This document shows positions 52,224 to 59,124 of a stretch of DNA of 64,000 nucleotides, in pieces. Source of the DNA: Amycolatopsis nigrescens CSC17Ta-90 (GTDB lineage: Bacteria; Actinomycetota; Actinomycetes; Mycobacteriales; Pseudonocardiaceae); the NCBI RefSeq assembly GCF_000384315.1, contig NZ_ARVW01000001.1, positions 3,222,156 to 3,286,155 of the forward strand, given 5' to 3'. Under the pieces are notes generated by a model that did no database searches, was not told the origin of the DNA, and was given only the letters and a program-made list of their open reading frames with translations. The translations under genes and the position numbers were made by a program. Every line of letters begins with the position of its first letter. Positions within the stretch are counted from its first letter, which is position 1.

Positions 52224-53182
52224 CGCATCGCATCGCCCTGGTCGGCACCGGCACCATGGGCTCGCTGCACGCCAGGGTCCTCTCGCAGAACGAGCGGGTC
52301 ACCCTGTCCAGGGTCATCGACCCGCGCGAGGACGCCGGGCGCGCGGTGGCCGACCGCTTCGACTCGAAGTGGACCCCCGAGATCGGCTCACTGTCCGATG
52401 TGGACGCAGTGGTGCTCGCTTCGGCCACCGAGGTGCACCACCAACTCGCGCTGGAGATCCTCGAGCAGGGCAAGCCGCTGCTGGTGGAGAAGCCGGTCTC
52501 GAACAGCCTGCCGAAGTCGGAGGAGATCGTCGAGCTGTCCGCGGCCAAGGACGTGCCGCTGATGTGCGGGCTGCTGGAGCGCTACAACCCGGCCGTGATG
52601 ACGGCCCGCGCGCTGGTCAACGAGCCGGTGCACCTGATGGCACGGCGGCACGGCCCGTACGCGCCGCGGATCAAGACCGGGGTCTCCTGGGACCTGCTGG
52701 TGCACGACGTGGACATCGCGATCCAGTTCTTCGGCGGGCTCAGCCCGTCGCGGGTGACCTCCAGCGCGGGCTACTTCCACCCGTCGTCGGTCGAAGGCGC
52801 CGAGGACACCATCGAAACGGTGCTCTCGTTCCCCAGCGGGCTGGCCACCGTTTCGGCTTCGCGGCTGGGACAGCGCAAGGTCCGCTCGCTGGTGGTGTCC
52901 GAACTGGACCGGCTGATCGAGATCGACCTGCTGCGCCGCGACGTCACGATCTACCGCCACGTGTCGCACGACGCGGCCAGCGCGGACGGTCTCGGCTACC
53001 GGCAGCAGACCGTGATCGAGATCCCGGAGCTGGTCTCCGCCCGCGAGCCGCTGGCCACCCAGCTGGACCGCTTCGTCGACCTGCTGGAAGGCAAGGTGGA
53101 CGCGACCGAGGAACGCGACTCGATCCTGCCGTCACACCGCGTGGTCGCCAGCGTGCTCACCCAGGCCTCCACCCCCGCCTGA
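52220..53182 (+). CDS. Gfo/Idh/MocA-family sugar oxidoreductase
   Basis: A 320-residue NAD(P)-dependent enzyme. The Rossmann motif is RIALVGTGTMGSLHARVL. The catalytic EKP motif is LLVEKPVSNSLPKSEEIVEL, and the substrate-site motif WDLLVHDVDIAIQFFGG supplies the catalytic HD. Such enzymes oxidise the C3 hydroxyl of UDP-sugars in WbpB/WlbA-like pathways. With the coupled aminotransferase and the hexapeptide acyltransferase at 58479, it could form an N-acylated amino sugar. It starts with GTG. Confidence 0.92.
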   Translation: MTHRIALVGTGTMGSLHARVLSQNERVTLSRVIDPREDAGRAVADRFDSKWTPEIGSLSDVDAVVLASATEVHHQLALEILEQGKPLLVEKPVSNSLPKSEEIVELSAAKDVPLMCGLLERYNPAVMTARALVNEPVHLMARRHGPYAPRIKTGVSWDLLVHDVDIAIQFFGGLSPSRVTSSAGYFHPSSVEGAEDTIETVLSFPSGLATVSASRLGQRKVRSLVVSELDRLIEIDLLRRDVTIYRHVSHDAASADGLGYRQQTVIEIPELVSAREPLATQLDRFVDLLEGKVDATEERDSILPSHRVVASVLTQASTPA

Positions 53183-53197
53183 ACCGCCTTTTTGTCC

Positions 53198-53244
53198 GTG
53201 AAGGGCACCTTGCCTACTTTGAAGGTAGGCAAGGTGCCCTTCAC
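53198..53244. terminator. hairpin terminator, AAGGTGCCCTTCAC family, copy 2
   Basis: GTGAAGGGCACCTTGCCTAC (53198-53217) pairs perfectly with GTAGGCAAGGTGCCCTTCAC (53225-53244). A further T-A and a wobble pair close a 3-base loop. It lies between the convergent Gfo/Idh/MocA and P450 genes. Confidence 0.8.
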
Positions 53245-53258
53245 TACGTTCGGCGTGG

Positions 53259-54395
53259 TTAGCGCAGGGTGGCGGGGAGGGTGGTGAGGCGGGGGCCTTG
53301 GATGCCGCCGATGCTGGTCTGCCGGAGTTCGGCGAAGGGGACGGTGAGGCGGGCGCGGGGGAAGTCGGTGCGCAGCACGGTGGCCACCGCGCGCAGTTCC
53401 AGTTGGGCGAGCTGGGCGCCGACGCAGTAGTGCGCTCCGGCGCCGAAGGTCAGGTCGGGACCGGCAGGGCGGCCGGGCCGGGTGTTGATGTCCTGGATGT
53501 CGACCAGCACGGGCGCCCTGGCCGGCAGCCGCATGCCGGCCAGCTCGAGTTCGGTGGTGGTGTACCGCCAGAGCGTGAAGGGCGCGGGCGGGTGCCGCCG
53601 GAGCGTGTCGCGAACCAGCTCGTCGAGCGAGCCCTGACCGGAATCGCCGTCGAGGATGCGTGCGAGCAGGAAGCCGAGGGCGCCGTCGGTGGTGAGCTGG
53701 CCGGCGAAGATCAGTGCGAACAGGTGGTAGTGCAACTGCTCTTCGGTGGTTTCCGCGGACATCCGGTCGCGCAGCTCGGCGGCGAAGCCCTGGCCGTCGG
53801 CGCGGAGTCCGGAGGCCGCGAGCGCCGCCAGTTCGCCGATCGCCCTGCCCTGGTCCCCCGGCTCACCGCTGAGCATCAGCCGGCAGGCGCCGGCGGCCTG
53901 GTCGATGTGCTCCAGCGAAATACCGAGCAGGTCGAACAGCACGGCGAGCGGAAACCGGGTGGTGAAATCGGCCATCAGGTCCACAGCGTCACCGCAGCCG
54001 GTGAGCAGTTCCCTGGCGATCGCGTGCACCCTCGGGGAGAACTCGCGGATGCGGCCGGCGTTGAGCAGCGGGGCGTGCGCCTGCCGCAGCCGCTGGTGTT
54101 CCGGGCCGTCGAAGGTGGTCAGCGACGGCTGCTCGGCGGCGGTCCGCTCGAGGCCCGCCGTGCGCGGATCCCACTCGAGTGGCGCGCACGCGGGGTCTTT
54201 GACGATCTGGGGATGCACGAAGACCTCGCGGGCCAGTACCTCCTCGGTCACGATCCACGCGTGGCCACCGGCCGGGGCGTTCACCCGCACCAGCGGCCCG
54301 GCCGCGCGCAGGGCGGCGCGGACCGGATCGGGCTCGGCGATGCCGCGGTCGACCGGGGTGAACGGGTCGACGTCGAGGTGGGGCGCGTCCAGCAT
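53259..54395 (-). CDS. cytochrome P450
   Basis: A 378-residue soluble P450. The heme-cysteine loop is FGAGAHYCVGAQLAQLE. The I-helix has IFAGQLTTDGALG with the threonine for oxygen activation. The conserved His-Arg region is FDGPEHQRLRQAHAPLLN. The K-helix reads VRDTLRRHPPAPFTLW, so the usual ExxR is DxxR. The length is slightly below the usual 400. It is divergent from a MarR gene, with an operator between them, so MarR-controlled expression is likely. The ATG at 54393-54395 has AGGGA seven bases upstream. The substrate is unknown. Confidence 0.9.
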   Translation of the reverse strand: MLDAPHLDVDPFTPVDRGIAEPDPVRAALRAAGPLVRVNAPAGGHAWIVTEEVLAREVFVHPQIVKDPACAPLEWDPRTAGLERTAAEQPSLTTFDGPEHQRLRQAHAPLLNAGRIREFSPRVHAIARELLTGCGDAVDLMADFTTRFPLAVLFDLLGISLEHIDQAAGACRLMLSGEPGDQGRAIGELAALAASGLRADGQGFAAELRDRMSAETTEEQLHYHLFALIFAGQLTTDGALGFLLARILDGDSGQGSLDELVRDTLRRHPPAPFTLWRYTTTELELAGMRLPARAPVLVDIQDINTRPGRPAGPDLTFGAGAHYCVGAQLAQLELRAVATVLRTDFPRARLTVPFAELRQTSIGGIQGPRLTTLPATLR

Positions 54396-54416
54396 GCGGG
54401 TTCCCTTCACAAGAAA

Positions 54417-54437
54417 GTTGCTTCACAGTGAAGTTAC
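54417..54437. promoter_or_regulatory. palindromic operator candidate between P450 and MarR genes
   Basis: CTTCAC (54421-54426) and GTGAAG (54428-54433) flank a single A, with further matching GT/AC bases at the ends. It lies in the shared 99-base divergent promoter and overlaps the expected -35 of a TAGGTT -10 element at 54451-54456 for the MarR gene. It is probably bound by the MarR dimer. Confidence 0.6.
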
Positions 54438-54494
54438 CAGTCGAAACGGCTAGGTTGTCAACGCACGCGGTCACCGAACGGAAAGGAATGGCCG

Positions 54495-54974
54495 ATGGAG
54501 GAGGCACCGCCGCCCGGCGAGGTCGCCGAGCGCAGCGTCCGGCTGCTCGACGGGCTCCGGGCCTTCGGGGCGAACTACACCGAGTTCACCGGCCGCTTCG
54601 CGATCTCACTGGGACTGCACGCGACCGACGCGACGGCCCTGATGGAGATCCTGTACGCCGAGGACAAGGGCGCGCCGCTGTCCCCGACCCGCCTCAGCGA
54701 ACGCCTTTCGCTGACCACCGGCGCCACCACGAACCTGCTGAACCGCCTCGAACGCCTCGGGCACATCGTCCGCACCCGCGAGCACGCCGACCGGCGCCTG
54801 GTGACCCTGCGCAGCAGCGCACGCATCGAAACACCCGCGCGCGAGTTCTTCGGGCCGCTCAACGAGAACCTGCAGGCACTGGTGGCCCAGTACCCCGCCG
54901 AGCAGCTAGCACAGTTCGAGGACTTCCTCCGGCGGTTGCAGACGTCCATGAACGAACTGCTCACCGAACAATAA
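54495..54974 (+). CDS. MarR-family transcriptional regulator
   Basis: A 159-residue winged-helix protein. The recognition region is PTRLSERLSLTTGATTNLLN, followed by RLERLGHIVRTREHADRRLV as the wing. It probably represses the divergent P450 gene and itself through the palindrome at 54417-54437. The ATG at 54495 has AAAGGA upstream. It is convergent with a DUF3558 lipoprotein gene, with three bases between the stops. Confidence 0.9.
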   Translation: MEEAPPPGEVAERSVRLLDGLRAFGANYTEFTGRFAISLGLHATDATALMEILYAEDKGAPLSPTRLSERLSLTTGATTNLLNRLERLGHIVRTREHADRRLVTLRSSARIETPAREFFGPLNENLQALVAQYPAEQLAQFEDFLRRLQTSMNELLTEQ

Positions 54975-54977
54975 CGA

Positions 54978-55493
54978 TCAGCCCTGGAGCTTCCCGAGAA
55001 TCGCGGACGCGACCTTCTTCGCGGAGGCGCAGGATTCTTCGCCGTCGGACGTCCCGTTGAAGGTGACACTGAATACCTGCCCGGAATCCTCCGGCACCAG
55101 CAGCACGTCGATCACGCATGAACTGCCGCGAGGCCGGGTGGAGATCTGTTCGGCCGCGACCCCGTCCACTTCGGTGTTTTCGACCTTCGCATGCACGCCG
55201 ACCCCGGTCGGCTGCGTGGTGGTCCGGATACCCGAGGAAATGGACACCCGCGGCAGCGGCCCGCCACCCGATGCGAACAGGCACTGCGCGCCTTCCCGTT
55301 CCCCGGCACCGAAAACACCGCCCAGCACGCCGGACAGCTCGCCGGGGGTGATGAGGTCACACGAACCCTGCCCGGAAAGTTCCTTGCCGCCGGCGCGTGA
55401 ACCGCAGGCCGAAAGCAACAAACCAAGGCAGAGCGCGGCGGCCACCCGCGATGAGGTCGTCGCGGTACCCGTCATCCATTGCCCGCACTTCAC
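54978..55493 (-). CDS. DUF3558 lipoprotein
   Basis: A 171-residue lipoprotein. The signal peptide ends in lipobox LLSACGS. The DUF3558 domain begins SCDLITPGELSGVLGGVFG and keeps the usual cysteines (CLF, SCVID, SCA). The start is the GTG at 55491-55493 because GGAGGAAAA lies directly upstream; an ATG at 55475 would give a shorter signal peptide. Unlike the DUF3558 gene at 15320, it has no ESX genes beside it. Confidence 0.85.
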   Translation of the reverse strand: MKCGQWMTGTATTSSRVAAALCLGLLLSACGSRAGGKELSGQGSCDLITPGELSGVLGGVFGAGEREGAQCLFASGGGPLPRVSISSGIRTTTQPTGVGVHAKVENTEVDGVAAEQISTRPRGSSCVIDVLLVPEDSGQVFSVTFNGTSDGEESCASAKKVASAILGKLQG

Positions 55494-55592
55494 TTTTCCT
55501 CCCCCAGGACGCCCCGCGTAGACCACGGTGGCGTTCGGAGACTAGTGACGACGGCAACGCCTCGCAAGCGATTCAGGAAACGCGGAACACTA

Positions 55593-55652
55593 TTTCCGGA
55601 ACGTTACTTCCGGAAAACGCGGAACGGTGTTTGGGACACCGTTCCGCGTTTT
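55593..55652. terminator. tandem hairpins ending in a strong bidirectional terminator
   Basis: Hairpin 1: TTTCCGGAA (55593-55601) with TTCCGGAAA (55608-55616). Hairpin 2: AAAACGCGGAACGGTGT (55614-55630) with ACACCGTTCCGCGTTTT (55636-55652), a 17-bp perfect stem with a 5-base loop and U-runs on both strands. The two share bases 55614-55616, so they are alternatives at the edge. They lie upstream of the DUF3558 gene and just past the stop of the AHSA1 gene. Confidence 0.75.
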
Positions 55653-55672
55653 GTCACATCCACTGATGCGGA

Positions 55673-56158
55673 TTATTCCGCCAATAGGGCGTCAAGAGCG
55701 AGGAAGCCCTCGACGACGCCGCTCTCCATGCCGCTGGCGATCATCGCGTCGCGGCCGTCCATGGTGTACACAATGGACACCGCGGTGACCCGGGTGTGGT
55801 TGTCGCCCAGTGCTTCGAAGGTCATGGTCTCCAGGCTCACCCCGTCCGGCACGCCCTCGTAGGTGAAGGTCTGCACGATGCGCTCGTTCGGCCGGAGCTC
55901 GTGGAACGAGCCGTAGAACGAGGCGATCTCCTCGCCGTCCCGGAACGCCTTGTGGCGCCAGTGGCCACCGGTGCGGGCGTCCCACTCGACGATCTCGGTC
56001 GGGGTGTCCTTGGGGCCGAGCCAGCGGGCGACCAGCTCCGGATCGGTCCAGGCGCGGTAGACCCGCTCGACCGGGGCGGCGAACTCGCGGACGATCTTGA
56101 TGGTCGGCAGCTCGGGGTCGGCCTCGATGCTGGTTTCGAAGTTCACGCTGGTGGTCAT
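55673..56158 (-). CDS. SRPBCC / AHSA1-family protein
   Basis: A 161-residue START-like domain protein. The family opening is IKIVREFAAPVERVYRAWTD, with PELVARWLGPKDTP, GHWRHKAF and ERIVQTFTYEG. AHSA1-like proteins bind hydrophobic ligands. Together with an ArsR regulator they form a very common gene pair of unknown substrate. Its ATG overlaps the ArsR stop by four bases, so it is co-expressed from the ArsR promoter. Confidence 0.92.
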   Translation of the reverse strand: MTTSVNFETSIEADPELPTIKIVREFAAPVERVYRAWTDPELVARWLGPKDTPTEIVEWDARTGGHWRHKAFRDGEEIASFYGSFHELRPNERIVQTFTYEGVPDGVSLETMTFEALGDNHTRVTAVSIVYTMDGRDAMIASGMESGVVEGFLALDALLAE

Positions 56159-56508
56159 GATGCTGCTCCTCGCTGATCGGATTCTGTCGTGGCCAGGTCG
56201 TCGAGCAGGGCGTCCAAGCGGCGGAACCGCTCCTCTGCCTGCTTCCGGTAACGCTCTATCCAGGCGGTCATCAGGTCGAAAACCTCCGCTTCCAGGTGGC
56301 ACGGCCGGCGTTGCGCGTCCCGGCTGCGACTGACCAGGCCGGCGTTCTCCAGCACCTTGAGGTGCTTGGAAACCGCCTGCGCGGACACGTCGTAGGACTC
56401 GGCGAGCTGGCCCACCGTGGCGTCCCCGACCGCGAGCCGGGCCACGATGTCCCGCCGGGTCGGATCCCCGAGTGCGGCGAACACCCGGGAGAGCCGGTCT
56501 TCGGTCAC
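56155..56508 (-). CDS. ArsR-family transcriptional regulator
   Basis: A 117-residue winged-helix repressor. It has RVFAALGDPTRRDIVARLA, the recognition helix SYDVSAQAVSKHLKVLENAG, and the wing VSRSRDAQRRPCHLE. It lacks the ELCVC metal site of arsenic sensors, as expected for AHSA1-linked ArsR proteins. The GTG at 56506-56508 has GGAGG six bases upstream and is preferred over an ATG at 56535. Two matching palindromes upstream (56529-56597) are its likely operators. Confidence 0.9.
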   Translation of the reverse strand: MTEDRLSRVFAALGDPTRRDIVARLAVGDATVGQLAESYDVSAQAVSKHLKVLENAGLVSRSRDAQRRPCHLEAEVFDLMTAWIERYRKQAEERFRRLDALLDDLATTESDQRGAAS

Positions 56509-56528
56509 CCTGCACCTCCCACCGTCTG

Positions 56529-56597
56529 CAACCATTTGGTTGTAGAAGAGACTCTAGACGTCTCCGAAATGCTTTGTCAACCGTTTGGTTGTAGAAG
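56529..56597. promoter_or_regulatory. twin operators CAACCRTTTGGTTGTAGAAG for the ArsR regulator
   Basis: The 20-mer occurs twice, at 56529-56548 and 56578-56597, with one base difference. Each copy contains the palindrome CAACC(A/G)TT TGGTTG. They are 49 bp apart (close to five helical turns), between the divergent ArsR and DUF4232 genes. The spacing and placement suggest cooperative control of both promoters. Confidence 0.7.
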
Positions 56598-56647
56598 CCT
56601 GCCTCTAGGGTGATCGAGCGCGATCCGAGATCAACCGTGGAGGGCTT

Positions 56648-57181
56648 GTGCGCCGTCTGTTCGCCGTCATGCCACTGCTGGCCTGCGCGGCCGCCTGCAC
56701 CTCGAGCCCGCCGCCACCGGCTCCGCCGCCACCGCCAGCCCCCACGACCAGCATCCCGCCCACGATCTGTTCCGAGGCCGGTTTCTCGCTCACCGCGGGC
56801 CCGGTGGAACCCGCGCTGGGCCATCGCGCCGCGGTGGTCACACTGACCAACTGCGGTACCCGCGACCTCATCGTGTCCGGCTATCCGGAGGTCGCGGTGC
56901 TTGACACCGGGCGCGCTCCGATGGCCGTCACCATCGAGCGCGGATCGTCCTACATGGCGATGGACCCCGGTCCCGCGGATCATCCGGTCGCGCCCGGTGC
57001 GCACCTGCTGTCGGTGCTGTCCTGGTCCAACACGGTTACCTACGGCGATACCGCGACCGGGGCCTTCGTGAACGTCATCCCGGTGCCAGGGGAGGCGCCG
57101 CAATTACTGGCGGTGGACTCCGACCTCGGCACCACCGGCAAGCTCACCGTGACTGCCTGGGCGCCAAAGCTGAAGACCTAG
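56648..57181 (+). CDS. DUF4232 lipoprotein
   Basis: A 177-residue exported protein. The signal peptide ends in a lipobox-like AACTS (Cys about 17). A proline tract (PPPPAPPPPPAPTTS) forms a wall-spanning linker, and a DUF4232 immunoglobulin-like domain follows (HRAAVVTLTNCGTRDLIVSG). The function is unknown. It starts with GTG, with GGAGGGC just upstream. It may be under the same ArsR control as the divergent pair. Confidence 0.85.
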   Translation: MRRLFAVMPLLACAAACTSSPPPPAPPPPPAPTTSIPPTICSEAGFSLTAGPVEPALGHRAAVVTLTNCGTRDLIVSGYPEVAVLDTGRAPMAVTIERGSSYMAMDPGPADHPVAPGAHLLSVLSWSNTVTYGDTATGAFVNVIPVPGEAPQLLAVDSDLGTTGKLTVTAWAPKLKT

Positions 57182-57876
57182 AGCCGGTAGGCGCGGCTGA
57201 AGCGGGCGTAGGCCACCACGTTGTCCAGGTAGCGGCGGGCGGCCGGATCGTAGGCGCCGCCGCAGGTGATCAGCCGCAGTTCCGGCGCGGCGGTGTTGCC
57301 GTAGACCGCGTCGGTGGGAAAGGCCGACTTCGCGTAGCTGTCCACCCGGTACACGGTGAACACGGCGATGCTGCCATCGCCGCGGTGCACGATCGCCTCC
57401 GCGCCGGGCCGCAGTTCGCGCAGGCGGTGGAACACACCCGGCACATGCTGGTAATCCACATGCCCGGCCAGCACCGCGGGACCGGTCTCGCCCGGGGTGG
57501 GGCCGAGGGTGTACCAGCCGGTGGTCTTGGCGTCCCCCGGCACCTGGAGGCTGCGGTCCGGGTTGAGGCCGAGGTCGATGATCGGGCCGGTGCGCACCCC
57601 GATGGCCGGCACTTCCAGGGTGCCCGGCTTGGACGGTGGTAGTACCGCGGCGTCGATCGGGACCGGCGGCCGGGTCTGCGCCGGCGGCGGAGGCGGCACC
57701 GGTTGCGGGGACGGCGGTGCGGTGGGATCACCGGATGCCGGAACCGGCGCCGGGGCGAGAACGGCCGCCGGCGGCGGTGAGGCCGCAGGCCCAACCGGGG
57801 ACGGCTGCAGGAACAGCACGATCAACACCACGGTGGCCGCGGCGATACCCGCGGCCACCACCAGGCGGAACTTCAC
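57178..57876 (-). CDS. class F sortase
   Basis: A 232-residue membrane-anchored transpeptidase. The N-terminal signal anchor ([20 protein letters not shown]) and a proline-rich stalk (to about residue 75) precede the sortase barrel. The catalytic histidine is in VLAGHVDYQ, the cysteine in [10 protein letters not shown], and the arginine in [11 protein letters not shown]. It attaches or processes surface proteins carrying a C-terminal sorting signal. The next gene encodes the likely substrate and overlaps its start by four bases. Confidence 0.92.
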   Translation of the reverse strand: MKFRLVVAAGIAAATVVLIVLFLQPSPVGPAASPPPAAVLAPAPVPASGDPTAPPSPQPVPPPPPAQTRPPVPIDAAVLPPSKPGTLEVPAIGVRTGPIIDLGLNPDRSLQVPGDAKTTGWYTLGPTPGETGPAVLAGHVDYQHVPGVFHRLRELRPGAEAIVHRGDGSIAVFTVYRVDSYAKSAFPTDAVYGNTAAPELRLITCGGAYDPAARRYLDNVVAYARFSRAYRL

Positions 57877-58361
57877 CGCTGGGCGTGGCGGCGCCGGAGC
57901 AGCACCCCGCCCGCGGCGAGTCCGGCCAGGGTCAGCCCGCCCAGCGCGAGCAGCCCGCCCTGGCCGTCACCACCGGCGTCACCGCCGCCGGTCTCCACGC
58001 CACCGGCCGGCTTGACCGCGACCTGCTCGCCGCTGCTCGACTTGGCCGGCGGCGGGCCGAACTTGGACTCGCAGGCATAACCGTCGCCGTCACCGTCCAG
58101 CTTGTGCGGATCCTTCCGGTCCTTTTCCAGTTCGGCCTGAGCTTCGGCCTGGGTGGCGAAATCGTCGCAGTTCTTGTCGACGAGCTTCGCCAGTTCCGGC
58201 GCGTTCGAAACCGGGGTGGAAGTCGGCGTCTGCGTCACACTGCTTTCCGCCTGCGCGGCGGAAGGCTCGCCGGGAGTGGTGGCAAAAGCGGCCGCCGGGG
58301 CGAGCAGAACCAGACCGCCAACGGCGACCGCCGTGCAGAACACGCGCCGAAACGAAGACAT
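57873..58361 (-). CDS. Excalibur-domain surface protein, likely sortase F substrate
   Basis: A 162-residue exported protein. It has a signal peptide (about 1-28, cleaved after AFA), then an Excalibur calcium-binding domain ([18 protein letters not shown] with [12 protein letters not shown]). The C-terminal sorting region reads [11 protein letters not shown], followed by a hydrophobic helix and the basic tail RRRHAQR. There is no LPXTG. The proline-glycine-threonine-glycine motif is what I associate with class F sortase partners. The ATG at 58359-58361 has AAAGGA upstream. It is coupled to the sortase gene (ATGA). Confidence 0.85.
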   Translation of the reverse strand: MSSFRRVFCTAVAVGGLVLLAPAAAFATTPGEPSAAQAESSVTQTPTSTPVSNAPELAKLVDKNCDDFATQAEAQAELEKDRKDPHKLDGDGDGYACESKFGPPPAKSSSGEQVAVKPAGGVETGGGDAGGDGQGGLLALGGLTLAGLAAGGVLLRRRHAQR

Positions 58362-58478
58362 GGAAGTCCTTTCGGAGAATGAGCGACGGGGCACCGTCGC
58401 GCGATACCTGCTCAATCTCCGGACGCGGCACGTCCGTTAGCACCCATTCGGTTATCGCAGCGGCAGATCGCCGAGCGG

Positions 58479-59102
58479 TTATTCGCTGAAATCTCCCGCG
58501 GGGGCGCCCCAGGTCGGCGCGTCGCCACGTTCCGCGGCCAGTTTGCGGCGCCGCTCGTTCTCCGCGCGGACGCGCTGGACCTCGGACTCGATGTACTCGT
58601 CGTCGTAGCGCTGGAACACCCTGGCCGGGTTGCCGGAGACCAGCGTCCGCGGCGGGACGTCCTTGGCCACCACCGAGTTCGGCTGCACGGTGGCGAAGTC
58701 GCCGATGGTCACCCCGGCCATGATCACCACCAGGCCGCCGATGAAGCAGCCCTTGCCGATCTTCACCGGCTTGCGCTCGATCAGGTCGCTGCCGGAATGG
58801 TTCTGCAGCGTCATGTTCGCCAGCCAGCTGGAATGCGTGAAGATCATCGTGTTCAGCCCGATGCTGGTGTGCTCGCCGATCTCCAGGCCACCGCTGGCGT
58901 CGAGCACCGCGCCTTCGCCGATCCAGCAGTGCTCACCGAGCTTCAGGTTGTCCGGGCTGACGATCTTCGCCCGTTCCCGGATCCGGGTGGTCTCCGGCAG
59001 CCCGTAGAACTTCGCCCGCTCGGCGTCGTTCAGGTACTGCCCGACCAGCTCGGTCAGGATCTGCGGACGCAGCTTGTTGCTGCGCTCGTCGTCGAAGAAC
59101 AT
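58479..59102 (-). CDS. left-handed beta-helix (hexapeptide) acyltransferase
   Basis: A 207-residue acetyltransferase-type protein. Hexapeptide repeats run from about residue 45 to 160 (LKLGEHCWIGEGAVLDASGG, then IGKGCFIGGLVVIMAGVTIG). The catalytic-type histidines are in TMIFTHSSW and QNHSG, and the family C-terminus is RTLVSGNPARVF. It transfers an acetyl or other acyl group from a CoA donor to a sugar. It is the last gene of the DegT-epimerase-GT4-acyltransferase operon, so it probably modifies the sugar or glycan made there. Confidence 0.9.
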   Translation of the reverse strand: MFFDDERSNKLRPQILTELVGQYLNDAERAKFYGLPETTRIRERAKIVSPDNLKLGEHCWIGEGAVLDASGGLEIGEHTSIGLNTMIFTHSSWLANMTLQNHSGSDLIERKPVKIGKGCFIGGLVVIMAGVTIGDFATVQPNSVVAKDVPPRTLVSGNPARVFQRYDDEYIESEVQRVRAENERRRKLAAERGDAPTWGAPAGDFSE

Positions 59103-59124
59103 CAGGCGGAACTCCCGGTTGGGC

